Shown here piece after piece: positions 7,189 to 14,669 of a DNA stretch of 64,000 bases. The notes under the pieces are model-generated. The model was not told where the DNA came from. It worked only from the letters and a program-made list of their open reading frames with translations, and searched no databases. Each line of letters starts with the position of its first letter. Position 1 is the first letter of the stretch. A program made the position numbers and the translations under genes. The stretch is from Gimesia sp. (GTDB lineage Bacteria > Planctomycetota > Planctomycetia > Planctomycetales > Planctomycetaceae), in contig NZ_JAVJSQ010000015.1 in NCBI RefSeq assembly GCF_040219335.1, forward strand, positions 186,001 to 250,000, read 5' to 3'.

Positions 7189-7491
7189 TTACTTCTCTGA
7201 CCACAAAGTAGTGTGCGAACAAGGTTCTGGCTTTTTTGGTTGTATTACATGCTGAACTTCATTCGATTTGAGTTTTTGAGGTATAGTCTGAATATATTTA
7301 TTTACGTTTCGAATTTTAGCTGTCAGTAAAAAGTGCTGGATCTTTTTTGCTTCTGAAAAGTCTTCAAATCCAATAAGCAATTCAGGTGTCGGTGAAACAC
7401 TTACCTTTGTTGATAATGGAATTGAGCTAATCGCAACAGAGGGGCCATTAATTGCCAGCCAAAAATAGCGTGCTGTTTTTGTTTTAGTCAT
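7189..7491 (-). CDS. Small basic hypothetical protein, 100 aa
   Basis: Starts MTKTKTARYFWLAINGPS. A beta-rich first half is followed by a helix (FSEAKKIQHFLLTA) and a Lys/Pro-rich tail. No family is recognised. It is the first gene after a terminator (7534-7566) that closes the upstream minus-strand pair, so it begins a new unit that probably continues through 5986-7032. There is no obvious Shine-Dalgarno; an A-rich stretch precedes the start. Confidence 0.55.
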   Translation of the reverse strand: MTKTKTARYFWLAINGPSVAISSIPLSTKVSVSPTPELLIGFEDFSEAKKIQHFLLTAKIRNVNKYIQTIPQKLKSNEVQHVIQPKKPEPCSHTTLWSEK

Positions 7492-7533
7492 TGTTTTTTC
7501 GCTTTCAAAAAAATTAAATAATCATCAATCCAC

Positions 7534-7566
7534 AAAAAAAACCTGCCCCCCAATTAGGAGCAGGTT
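7534..7566 (-). terminator. Rho-independent terminator (minus strand)
   Basis: Stem AACCTGC (7540-7546) and GCAGGTT (7560-7566), extended inward by a CCC/GGA partial match. On the minus strand it is followed by seven T. It ends the unit 8539-7732. The 165 bp between it and 7732 hold a CCCCAATTGGGG palindrome (7597-7608) and no convincing gene. Confidence 0.8.
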
Positions 7567-7731
7567 AAAAATAAATATATAAGAAGTGGCAGAGACTAGC
7601 CCCAATTGGGGATCAATGCCGAATCGATATGTATGTATATAAAATTATGTATAAGAGCGTAGCTTTCCCTGTCGGGAAAATTTTTTTCTTTCTTCCTTTC
7701 TATTTGAGTAAGAGTGAATGCTTCCCTGCTG

Positions 7732-8280
7732 TTAGTTCTGCAAAACCACACCTTGTTTTGTCCAACATATTTTTGTTTCGGCAAGTTGTTTCTTAATCTC
7801 AACATTCCATGCTTCATGTGATCCTTTGCGAAACAATTTAGCTGCCGTATCCCATCTACGAACAGATCTCAAATCTTCTTGATCATCAATCCGAGCAATT
7901 ACAGGTCCTGTAATCTCTTCCCAAATCAAATCTATCTCAGCATCCAATTCGTGAAACACGGCGTCAACTGAATCTTCATCCGTTTCTGGCGACTCTAGCA
8001 GCACTGACCGCATTTCTTTAAGCCAAGAGGGTATAATGATGTCTTTGCCTGAAATTGAGATAGAGGTAATAAAGCACCAACTGCTAAATTTTGAAAGTTC
8101 CATATCTTCAGATATGGAATTATCTTCTACGATGTCAGCATGCCAAGCTATTAAATATTTGATCATCTCACATCGTAAAGTTGTCAGTATTTCTTCTCTT
8201 TCTTCAGTATTCATCGATCTAAATCTCGCTTTCTTGATGTTTAGTATGTGCTTCCTTGCTGAAAATGTCCTTTTATTCAT
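7732..8280 (-). CDS. Hypothetical protein, 182 aa
   Basis: A mostly helical acidic protein with a basic N-terminus (RKHILNIKKARFRS) and a Glu/Asp-rich middle. No domain is recognised. The start at 8280 has an AGGTGAG sequence about ten bases upstream; an internal ATG at residue 23 is an alternative. It follows the 80-aa gene by 16 bases and ends before a terminator, so the two form an operon. Confidence 0.6.
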   Translation of the reverse strand: MNKRTFSARKHILNIKKARFRSMNTEEREEILTTLRCEMIKYLIAWHADIVEDNSISEDMELSKFSSWCFITSISISGKDIIIPSWLKEMRSVLLESPETDEDSVDAVFHELDAEIDLIWEEITGPVIARIDDQEDLRSVRRWDTAAKLFRKGSHEAWNVEIKKQLAETKICWTKQGVVLQN

Positions 8281-8296
8281 TTCTTTAACTCACCTT

Positions 8297-8539
8297 CTAT
8301 TCCTCTGTTTCAGTATCTACTGTCTGTTTCCATTCTTCAGCACTTAAGATCTGTTGAATTTGCTCTATCAGATTTGACATCGTGTCTTCATTGCCTTCTT
8401 CGATGCATATTTGATCGAGGCAGTTTTCAACTGCTTCAAAAGCCATTCCACAATGTTCAGCGTCCATTCCGCCGATTTCAGCGAATTCAAGAATCTTGTG
8501 TGTGATTAGCTTTGCTTTTCTGCTGTCTGTCAATTTCAT
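8297..8539 (-). CDS. Small acidic helical protein, 80 aa
   Basis: Starts MKLTDSRKAKLITHK. Two or three amphipathic helices follow, with cysteines at about residues 30, 40 and 45, and an acidic tail. Not recognised. It is first in the pair with 7732-8280 (16-base gap). The size, charge and position next to a larger partner would fit an antitoxin or regulator, but nothing in the sequence proves it. Confidence 0.6.
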   Translation of the reverse strand: MKLTDSRKAKLITHKILEFAEIGGMDAEHCGMAFEAVENCLDQICIEEGNEDTMSNLIEQIQQILSAEEWKQTVDTETEE

Positions 8540-8576
8540 CTCTGATTGTTCTCACTTTCTATTTCCGAGGTACGTA

Positions 8577-8619
8577 AAAAAAGCTTGCTCCCAAAAATAT
8601 AAAGTTTGGAGCAAGCTTA
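8577..8619 (-). terminator. Rho-independent terminator (minus strand)
   Basis: A perfect 11-bp stem, AAGCTTGCTCC (8582-8592) and GGAGCAAGCTT (8609-8619), is followed on the minus strand by seven T. No protein gene lies upstream of it on that strand; the transcript it ends is the RNA candidate at 8577-8842. Confidence 0.85.
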
Positions 8620-8842
8620 AAGGCAATTATAAAATGTTCTCACACGCTAAGGCATGAGGACGATTTGACGATATCGCTGTTATAAAAGGTCAGCTACGCC
8701 AATTGTGTCGAAGGATGACACATAACTTATGATGACCATAACTCTGTCTTTTAAATTGGTGTGACCTGCCCTCTTCTAAAAGACAGTGGCACCAAAAAGT
8801 TGTGGTCATTGATATGAAGTCAAGACTAAATGTCTCGATTCT
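8577..8842 (-). ncRNA. Candidate structured RNA with pseudoknot
   Basis: A stretch without any protein gene, bounded by a promoter candidate and a strong terminator. Nested pairing: P1 ATGACCATAACT (8732-8743) with AGTTGTGGTCAT (8798-8809), 11 of 12 pairs; P2 CTGTCTTTTA (8744-8753) with TAAAAGACAG (8777-8786), 10 of 10. TTGGTG (8756-8761) in the P2 loop can pair with CACCAA (8790-8795) outside it, an H-type pseudoknot. Next to it is a hairpin TGTGTC/GACACA (8704-8722), then the terminator stem. I cannot assign a known family. The strand is chosen from promoter and terminator; the pairing itself is strand-neutral, so a DNA role (origin, transfer site) is an alternative. Confidence 0.45.
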
Positions 8843-8848
8843 GATATT

Positions 8849-8877
8849 ATCTTACAAATATATTCAGAAAAAGTAAA
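8849..8877 (-). promoter_or_regulatory. Promoter candidate for the structured RNA
   Basis: On the minus strand, TTTACT (8877-8872), a 17-base spacer, then TAAGAT (8854-8849). This is a reasonable sigma-70-type promoter that would start transcription near 8842. Confidence 0.4.
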
Positions 8878-8879
8878 GC

Positions 8880-9339
8880 CTTGTTTCAAATAATATTTGA
8901 TCGTTCACTTGAAAAATATTTGGCATGTTAAATTGCTACTTGTCCAGATGGCTCGAAACACTACAAAAATAGGGCTGTTTATTGTGAGTTTATATAATAG
9001 CCCTGCTGGTGAATTGCCAAACCAAGTTTTGATATTTCTGGTGGAAAAACTCAGCTTACAGCACTGATGAAAACGATCTGCATGATTTATGGACTCGTTT
9101 AATGCTATTTACCAACTCCAGTCAGCGGTTGTTCTATCGAGTGTCAGCGTCATCATATTTTTGCAGAGTATTTCACCGTCAAATAATGTGATGCTCCATC
9201 TTCTGACCCACCTATGGCATGAGCCTCTTGCGAAATCTTGTTTAAATTGTCCGAATAGCTGAATGGGTTTTTGTTTGGATTGTGTAGTTTTCGCTCCAAT
9301 GCTGATAAAGGTGAGCAAAATAATGATGCTAAACACGTA
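8880..9339. other. AT-rich intergenic stretch, no gene seen
   Basis: Both strands have only short, overlapping frames without ribosome binding sites. A weak AGGGCT/AGCCCT hairpin with a 22-base loop lies near 8972-9005. Nothing else is recognised. Confidence 0.5.
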
Positions 9340-9368
9340 TTACAGCGTTTAGTGATTTTTGGTATAAT
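9340..9368 (+). promoter_or_regulatory. Strong sigma-70-type promoter
   Basis: TTACAG (9340-9345), exactly 17 bases, then a consensus TATAAT (9363-9368). It points to a terminator only about 35 bases past the expected start and not to a protein gene. Confidence 0.6.
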
Positions 9369-9374
9369 GCTGCC

Positions 9375-9440
9375 CTGCTTTGAAATTATGGAAGATGATA
9401 AAGCTCTGTTGATCTTTGAGATCAGTGGGGCTTTTTTTGT
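9375..9440 (+). ncRNA. Candidate short RNA (about 65 nt)
   Basis: The interval between the promoter at 9340-9368 and the terminator at 9402-9438. The transcript would have a roughly 27-base single-stranded 5' region (TGCCCTGC-rich start) followed by the terminator stem, the usual build of a small base-pairing RNA. A short frame from ATG 9389 runs through the terminator and is unlikely to be used. Confidence 0.45.
9402..9438 (+). terminator. Rho-independent terminator
   Basis: A 14-bp stem with four G-U pairs, AGCTCTGTTGATCT (9402-9415) and AGATCAGTGGGGCT (9419-9432), with a 3-base loop and seven T. Confidence 0.75.
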
Positions 9441-9451
9441 GTCTGGAAAGC

Positions 9452-9495
9452 AAAAAGAGCTGCCACCCCAAAATTGCGAAAATGGGAGGCAGCTC
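9452..9495 (-). terminator. Terminator-like hairpin (minus strand)
   Basis: GAGCTGCCACCC (9457-9468) pairs with GGGAGGCAGCTC (9484-9495) with one mismatch. On the minus strand five T follow. No minus-strand gene is seen upstream, so it may end an RNA antisense to the replication-gene leader or simply insulate the locus. Confidence 0.55.
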
Positions 9496-9518
9496 AAAAA
9501 AGTGCACGGTCTACACAC

Positions 9519-9715
9519 TTTAATATAGTGTTATTAGCTCGAATTCTTTCAGTGATTTGAAAAAAGAAATTCTGTTCGTGGCTTAAATGCTTCTATGGCA
9601 GACTGAAAGTGAGATTTGAGGTAGTTGTGTAATCTGATTGGTTTATATGGAGATCAGGACCGAAAAAAATACTAGATTTCCAAGCAAAAAATGATTGGAG
9701 CAACACTATATTAAA
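9519..9715. repeat. 14-bp inverted repeat upstream of the primase gene
   Basis: TTTAATATAGTGTT (9519-9532) and its exact reverse complement AACACTATATTAAA (9702-9715) are separated by 169 bp and end 58 bp before the primase-like gene. The left arm also folds on itself (ACACT/AGTGT). The position suggests autoregulatory sites or part of the replication origin. Confidence 0.55.
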
Positions 9716-9773
9716 TAGAGAAAAACAATAACGTGGTCTGGTGGTCAGACTCAGAGAACTAACGGTTAAATAA

Positions 9774-11261
9774 TTGCAAAAGACTTATAGAAGACAATCA
9801 GAAATACCAACAAAGCTGAACGGCAGAGGTAAAGACACGTTCTTTGCCGCTCATCGATACAAAGAAACTCCTCCACATCCCTATCAAAGAAAGTCGCCCA
9901 CTGCATTTCTAAAGACTCTCATATCTGACATCGATATGGGCATCAAAGATAACTGGGAAGAACGCCCTACCAGAGTTTCAAAGAAATATGCAGAAGCAGT
10001 TCTGGAATCAAAACTGAAATACAAAGAAAGAGGGTATTCTACCTGCTTTCCGCCTCAGCGAAACAATCTTGATTTCGATAAGCATTTTCGAAATAAACAT
10101 ACCCTCTATTACACTGCTGGCAGAGGTGAGTATGTTCTTGTCATGCTGGACATCGATTGCCACAGAAAAGGCAGTGCAAAAGGTGCTGCTGCTTATTTGA
10201 AATACCTCAAAGGAAAATTCTTTAACCAAAACCTTTACTATGAAGCTTCTACGAATGGCAAAGGGATTCATGGCTATTTATTGCTTTGGACTGATAACCA
10301 AAATGCCGAAGCAGTCAAAGACTCAATGAAACGTTTACAAACACTGCTGCAACTGGATTTCATAGAGAATCGGCTGGATCAAAAATATGATGTGGAATGG
10401 ATAGAAGTCAAAGGTATGCCGATGGTGGTTGACTTTGAAAATGATGGTGAATTCGACATTACACTTGGCCACCTTGCCAAAATCCCTAGAGAGATAACTA
10501 ACAGATTCCAAGATTTCAGAAACACAACAATGATCAATATTCAGGACTTATTTGATTTGCCTGATTATAAAAAGCTAGATCCACCATCAAAGAAAGCTCT
10601 TGCAGCCAAAACTAAAGAGTCAGGGTCAACAGGAATTAGTTTCGATTGGAGCCGTCTGCCATATTTTCTGGCTGTTGGTGAATATGCCTTAACTCTTCAG
10701 CCAAAAATTGCATGTAAAAACGGTCTGAAAGTCACTGCATTGGATATCGCTATTTTTCTGTTGCTGCTGGAAGCCTTCAGTTTCAAATACAAAAATAAAA
10801 ATGATGAAATGCCTTTCAACAGGTTTTTTAAATTCTGGAATGATGCTTTTCAGGATGATGAAGTCTCTAGAGCAGCGAATAGATCAAGAATTACGGCTAT
10901 TAAAAATTTGTGTTCGGATATTGGATTTATCACTTGGATAGACAATAGGTATCAGTTCTTCCCTGATGGAAGTAAGAAGGGTACTTGTTGCAAATGGATT
11001 ATGTCAGAAGCCTGTAAAGCTTTGATTGATCAGTTTGAAACAGCATTAAATGTAGCTTCTGTTGCTGTTAATAATTCTCTAAATAAACACACACACAACT
11101 ATGTGACAGGTGTTAAATATAAAGAGAAAATAAGACCTGTTTTAATGGCAATTGAACTGACAGATCGTGACAAGCTGCTGTATTTCGAAAGAGAAGCTTT
11201 GAAAATATGTGAATATTATTCACCACCTGAACCAGAGCAGCATTTTCAGCAGGCAGTATGA
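9774..11261 (+). CDS. Primase-like replication protein, 495 aa
   Basis: Residues about 110-225 carry the motif series of archaeo-eukaryotic-type primases: VMLDIDCH (D126, D128 as motif I), EASTNGKGIHGYLLL (H166 as motif II) and MPMVVDFEND (D220 as motif III). The C-terminal half (about 285-420) looks like a helical or winged-helix DNA-binding region. Such proteins prime or initiate replication of plasmids, satellites and integrative elements. The start shown is a TTG at 9774 with no clear ribosome binding site; the true start could lie a little downstream. The gene stands alone on the plus strand after a 14-bp inverted repeat, as expected for an initiator beside its origin. The family assignment is by motif only. 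Confidence 0.65.
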   Translation: MQKTYRRQSEIPTKLNGRGKDTFFAAHRYKETPPHPYQRKSPTAFLKTLISDIDMGIKDNWEERPTRVSKKYAEAVLESKLKYKERGYSTCFPPQRNNLDFDKHFRNKHTLYYTAGRGEYVLVMLDIDCHRKGSAKGAAAYLKYLKGKFFNQNLYYEASTNGKGIHGYLLLWTDNQNAEAVKDSMKRLQTLLQLDFIENRLDQKYDVEWIEVKGMPMVVDFENDGEFDITLGHLAKIPREITNRFQDFRNTTMINIQDLFDLPDYKKLDPPSKKALAAKTKESGSTGISFDWSRLPYFLAVGEYALTLQPKIACKNGLKVTALDIAIFLLLLEAFSFKYKNKNDEMPFNRFFKFWNDAFQDDEVSRAANRSRITAIKNLCSDIGFITWIDNRYQFFPDGSKKGTCCKWIMSEACKALIDQFETALNVASVAVNNSLNKHTHNYVTGVKYKEKIRPVLMAIELTDRDKLLYFEREALKICEYYSPPEPEQHFQQAV

Positions 11262-11329
11262 GACAATCAACAGGGAAGATATGTAAAAACACAATCAAGG
11301 AAGGCAAAAAGAATAACAATAACACTTAA
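11258..11329 (+). CDS. Possible 23-aa peptide coupled to the primase gene
   Basis: The ATG overlaps the primase stop (ATGA). It encodes a Lys/Asn-rich peptide starting MRQSTGKICK. It could be real by coupling or an accident of the A-rich sequence. Confidence 0.2.
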   Translation: MRQSTGKICKNTIKEGKKNNNNT

Positions 11330-11347
11330 ATATATAGAGGTAAAAAG

Positions 11348-11491
11348 ATGACAGAAATAAAAATTGAAACACGTGAAGAACTGAAGCACTTGCTGCAAAA
11401 CATTGGAATGTCACCAGCAGGAACTTATATATTGAGAATTTCAGAAGCTGCAAAAAAAGAAATTAAAAATGCTTATGAGGTGATCAGATAA
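11348..11491 (+). CDS. Small protein, 47 aa
   Basis: Begins MTEIKIETREELKHLLQNIG and ends AAKKEIKNAYEVIR; predicted as two helices flanking a short hydrophobic strand (GTYILRI). A good AGAGGT ribosome binding site lies upstream of the ATG. It is 86 bp after the primase gene on the same strand, so it is probably co-expressed. No family is recognised. Confidence 0.6.
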   Translation: MTEIKIETREELKHLLQNIGMSPAGTYILRISEAAKKEIKNAYEVIR

Positions 11492-11609
11492 AGCAGGTGG
11501 TGCTGTAAGCCACCACAAGCCCACCTGAAGCAGCTCAGAGCAGCAGTAGTAATATCTGCTGTGGTTCTGAATCAGGGGTTTAAAATGGAATGCAGGATGT
11601 AGTTACTGG

Positions 11610-11660
11610 ACAAACTAAAAGCAGCTTGATTGATTTTCTTTCAGGCTGCTTTTAGTTTGT
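11610..11660. terminator. 16-bp perfect hairpin, probable terminator
   Basis: ACAAACTAAAAGCAGC (11610-11625) pairs perfectly with GCTGCTTTTAGTTTGT (11645-11660) around a 19-base loop. It closes the plus-strand unit of primase and 47-aa gene. The T-rich tract is in the stem rather than after it, so termination is inferred. An AGGTGG/CCACCT hairpin lies just before it (about 11495-11530). Confidence 0.55.
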
Positions 11661-11677
11661 TCCTGATGGAAATGAAA

Positions 11678-11709
11678 GAAGCCCCTGATGATTGATCACC
11701 AGAGGCTTC
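11678..11709 (-). terminator. Terminator-like hairpin downstream of the 11731 gene
   Basis: GAAGCCCCTGA (11678-11688) with CCAGAGGCTTC (11699-11709), 9 of 11 paired. A short T-rich sequence follows on the minus strand. Confidence 0.5.
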
Positions 11710-11730
11710 AGCCTGCTTCCCTCTTACTGT

Positions 11731-12384
11731 TTACTTGCTCCAAGCTGAGCACATCGGTAAATCATCAGGCACTTCTACCCAAGGCCCGAAATACTCTAAT
11801 TCAATGAATTTGTTTGCTGCTTCTGATCTTGTAAATTTTTTAGGGCTTTTCACTTTGGCATGTTTGTAGAATGCCTTTTTGTCTCTAAGATCAAATTCCT
11901 TTGTCATGGCTCCACAATCAATAGCATGATTATCAGTTTCTAACCAAGCATGCCCTGTATATTCTGTTGAATTTGTGAGCACAAAACCATGAACGAGTAC
12001 TAATTCACCATCATCTAATTCTTCACCTACACCACGAAGCAAGGCTTTGTAAGCAAATTCAAAACAGCTACCGTGTTTTCTACTGGCGTTATAAATCTTT
12101 CCATCATCTTTAGTAACAGGTGCAAAATACTTTTTAATTTCATCGTCGTTAAATGAATCTGAAAAATGTTCGACGATGTAAGCCAGCATCTCTACAGGCT
12201 GATCATTATCATGATTTTCTCTTACTTGCTCCCATTGTTTAGAGCTTAATTCAAAGCCTAGAAAATCAAGCATTGAATCTAATACTTCAGCAGCACAATC
12301 TTCTTGTCCTTGGTAGCTAACAGTTTCATTGCAAGTCGTTGTGCCATGATCACCACCACAAAAATTGCAAACAAAAGTAGGCAT
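11731..12384 (-). CDS. Zinc-knuckle protein with C-H-D peptidase-like core
   Basis: The N-terminus has CNFCGGDHGTTTC (C6, C9, H13, C18), a CCHC-type zinc-knuckle-like motif. A helical linker follows (about 30-95). Then come GSCFEFAYKALL (C107 at the start of a helix), a beta strand ending GHAWLE (H145) and AIDC (D156). This order of Cys, His and Asp is that of transglutaminase-like and papain-like (NlpC/P60-type) folds. No signal peptide, so a cytoplasmic protease, amidase or deamidase is the likely type of activity. A short leader with no clear ribosome binding site precedes the ATG. Function in the element is unknown; the call is motif-based. Confidence 0.55.
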   Translation of the reverse strand: MPTFVCNFCGGDHGTTTCNETVSYQGQEDCAAEVLDSMLDFLGFELSSKQWEQVRENHDNDQPVEMLAYIVEHFSDSFNDDEIKKYFAPVTKDDGKIYNASRKHGSCFEFAYKALLRGVGEELDDGELVLVHGFVLTNSTEYTGHAWLETDNHAIDCGAMTKEFDLRDKKAFYKHAKVKSPKKFTRSEAANKFIELEYFGPWVEVPDDLPMCSAWSK

Positions 12385-12711
12385 GATTTGTTTCCTTTAG
12401 GGCTTTAGTGTTTCTAATTCGGGCCTAACTGCTTACCAATGAGACGAGGCTATTTGCTCTTTGTCGTTCTGATATTGGGTTTCTTTGGTGGCTCGACATA
12501 AGATCGGAATTGCTGCTTAATTGGTAGGTTTCTTGAATTATTATTGTTGATGTAAGATTATGAATATTCTCTATAACCTGAAAGGCACCTCAGCAGCTTC
12601 GACTATACGTTCCGCTCTCTTGTCTTGCCATCAGGTTTGATTTTGTCATTTAGAAGGTAGATGCGTCCGGTCATGTTGTGTCTTCTAGGTTATTCTGAGT
12701 GGTGGTATTTT
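12385..12711. other. Intergenic stretch, 327 bp
   Basis: No frame with a credible start or composition and no strong hairpin seen. It separates two minus-strand genes and should contain the promoter of the gene at 11731-12384. Confidence 0.5.
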
Positions 12712-14214
12712 CTAGGGTGATTCCTGCTTGTTTACGTAGGACCATTCTTCCAACGGCTTATTGATTTCTTCCATTACCTGTAGTGATGGTAGTGATTTAA
12801 ATGCTCTATGCGTGATCTGAAAAGTCACTTTTTGGGGGGCTTTGAGTGCAAAGGTGCATTGATATGGCAAACCCTCTTTAGGAAACAAACGAACTTTGAA
12901 CTCACCAGTTGAATAATTACGTTCTACGACTTTGTATCCATATTTCAGAATTGTTCCATTCTCGTCTGAGAAGATTGCCTCTGGCTTCTCAGACGAGAAG
13001 AAGTAATGGGAATTGGAATGTTGCCAGTGACCATTTAGGCATGATTCTAGCTTAGGTTGGTAACCTTTTGTTGAATTAGCAAGGTTTTCATTCATCTTGA
13101 AGAATTGTGTGAGATCTATTCTTTGACCGTCTCCTAAATCAACAGTTACTTCTTTTATATTCATTTTCCAAGAAGCGATCTCTCCAGTTTGTACATTATT
13201 AAAAGTTATTTTTTTTACTATTGTTCCCCCGGAACGGACATTTGTTTCATTAGTGTAGGCAGTGCCAAGATACTCTCCCTTATCGTTTTCGATAGACATG
13301 TCAACTGCAACATAAGGTAGTAGAGCGGTTGATTTATTTGTCAGTCTGAATTCTATTGATGCATACGATGACTCCTGCTTCCACCTTAAAATCTCGATGT
13401 CTAATTCCGGTTTTATTTTCCGCCATTTGGCTTCATTAGCCTCTTTGATATCGATCTCTACACGTTTTTGGCTCTCTTCCCAATCGACTTTAAAACCTTC
13501 TTTCGAGTGGGTGACTACGTATGATATTCGTGGGAGATCTTGTGATGATTTGCTGATATCAACTGTAACAATACAACTCTTTCCCACTGGTACGAGCGGG
13601 TCACTAACAGACAAAATTGTACCGGGCAAAAATTCATCTGAATTAAAAGTAGGTAAATCACGATATACTTGTGCCATTTTAGGGCGTACATCATCAGCAT
13701 TCATGACATAGGGTAAACGTTCTTGCCATGTACGAGCGGCTAAATACCCTCGGACAGGAGACTCTGGTTTAGATAGAGCTGGAGTAATTACTGTATTTGT
13801 ATCTGACGAACTAGTATTTCTGGCTACAGAACTTGGTTCCGCCTGTTGTTTGTTTTGAGAACCAGAATTATCTCTCTCGGCAATCTGATTTTGTGTTTTG
13901 CTTTCACTTTCTTTTCCGGGCGACATAAAAACAAATACGATTACTCCCAAAAGTAAAATTACCCCCCCGCTGACAGTGCAGATAAATATTGGGGCTTTTC
14001 GTTTAATGGAAGACGGAGTTATATCCTTATTAGGCAGGCTGTCTTGTTGAGGACTATGACTTTCAGAAAGCTCCATAGCGGAATTTTTAATTGTGATCGG
14101 GACTTCGCAATTCGGGCATTTTACTCGCCGACCAATATGTTTTTGTGATGCAATTACTGTTTTGCCGCACGAACATTTTACTCTGATCTTATCGGAGTCA
14201 GATGGGGGCATCAT
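12712..14214 (-). CDS. Zinc-ribbon membrane-anchored hypothetical protein, 500 aa
   Basis: The N-terminus carries a short zinc ribbon, CSC (C14, C16) and CPNC (C33, C36), as in many planctomycete membrane proteins. A single transmembrane helix follows at about residues 75-97. A Ser/Gln/Asn-rich linker leads to a large beta-rich extracytoplasmic or cytoplasmic region (about 155-500) with an LTNKS/VAVDMSIEN segment resembling DUF4352-like beta sandwiches. ATG codons at 14214 and 14211 are both possible. It stands alone: 327 bp of empty sequence downstream and 261 bp upstream. Function unknown. Confidence 0.65.
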   Translation of the reverse strand: MMPPSDSDKIRVKCSCGKTVIASQKHIGRRVKCPNCEVPITIKNSAMELSESHSPQQDSLPNKDITPSSIKRKAPIFICTVSGGVILLLGVIVFVFMSPGKESESKTQNQIAERDNSGSQNKQQAEPSSVARNTSSSDTNTVITPALSKPESPVRGYLAARTWQERLPYVMNADDVRPKMAQVYRDLPTFNSDEFLPGTILSVSDPLVPVGKSCIVTVDISKSSQDLPRISYVVTHSKEGFKVDWEESQKRVEIDIKEANEAKWRKIKPELDIEILRWKQESSYASIEFRLTNKSTALLPYVAVDMSIENDKGEYLGTAYTNETNVRSGGTIVKKITFNNVQTGEIASWKMNIKEVTVDLGDGQRIDLTQFFKMNENLANSTKGYQPKLESCLNGHWQHSNSHYFFSSEKPEAIFSDENGTILKYGYKVVERNYSTGEFKVRLFPKEGLPYQCTFALKAPQKVTFQITHRAFKSLPSLQVMEEINKPLEEWSYVNKQESP

Positions 14215-14475
14215 GAGGTCCTGTGAATTGATGATCTGTAATGAATTAATTTGGCGAACTGGTGTAGATAAAGTTATCTCTCATTTGCTTGTTCACATGT
14301 ATAATGGTGGCTGTTGATGGCAAAAACAAGTCAGATACTTAAGAGCACAGCGAGCTTGAATCATCTTCAAATCTGATCGAAGTGATAGCGACGTTCTAAC
14401 ATGAGGATGTCAAACGCCAGATGACAAGAAAACACCTACTTTCATAATCAAATCAGATGTTTTTTATCTAATCCA

Positions 14476-14643
14476 ATGACGCAGCCAAAAACTGAAATCA
14501 TAGTACAGCTTGTGAGTTCTGATAAAACATCAGACTACATACAAGTGGCTGTACGTCTCATCAAAGGTGGTACACTGTGCCCAACGATGAAGATGAGACT
14601 CAATGATGGCAGCAGCCTCTGGGAAGTAAAGCAGTTGGCATGA
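14476..14643 (+). CDS. Small beta-rich protein, 55 aa
   Basis: Begins MTQPKTEIIVQLVSSDKTSD and ends with GSSLWEVKQLA. Alternating hydrophobic residues suggest a small beta barrel. It ends 26 bases before the ComJ-like gene and is likely its operon partner. The 261 bp before it (14215-14475) show nothing else. No family is recognised. Confidence 0.5.
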   Translation: MTQPKTEIIVQLVSSDKTSDYIQVAVRLIKGGTLCPTMKMRLNDGSSLWEVKQLA

Positions 14644-14669
14644 AGAGTCTAATCGAGGTAATAGGTTAA

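Noticed and set aside
7596-7817. 73-codon minus frame downstream of the 182-aa gene
   Set aside because: Overlaps the end of a better gene, and its C-terminus reads through a palindrome; no ribosome binding site.
9109-9528. Overlapping frames on both strands around 9.1-9.5 kb
   Set aside because: They run through a consensus promoter and two terminator hairpins and have no ribosome binding sites.
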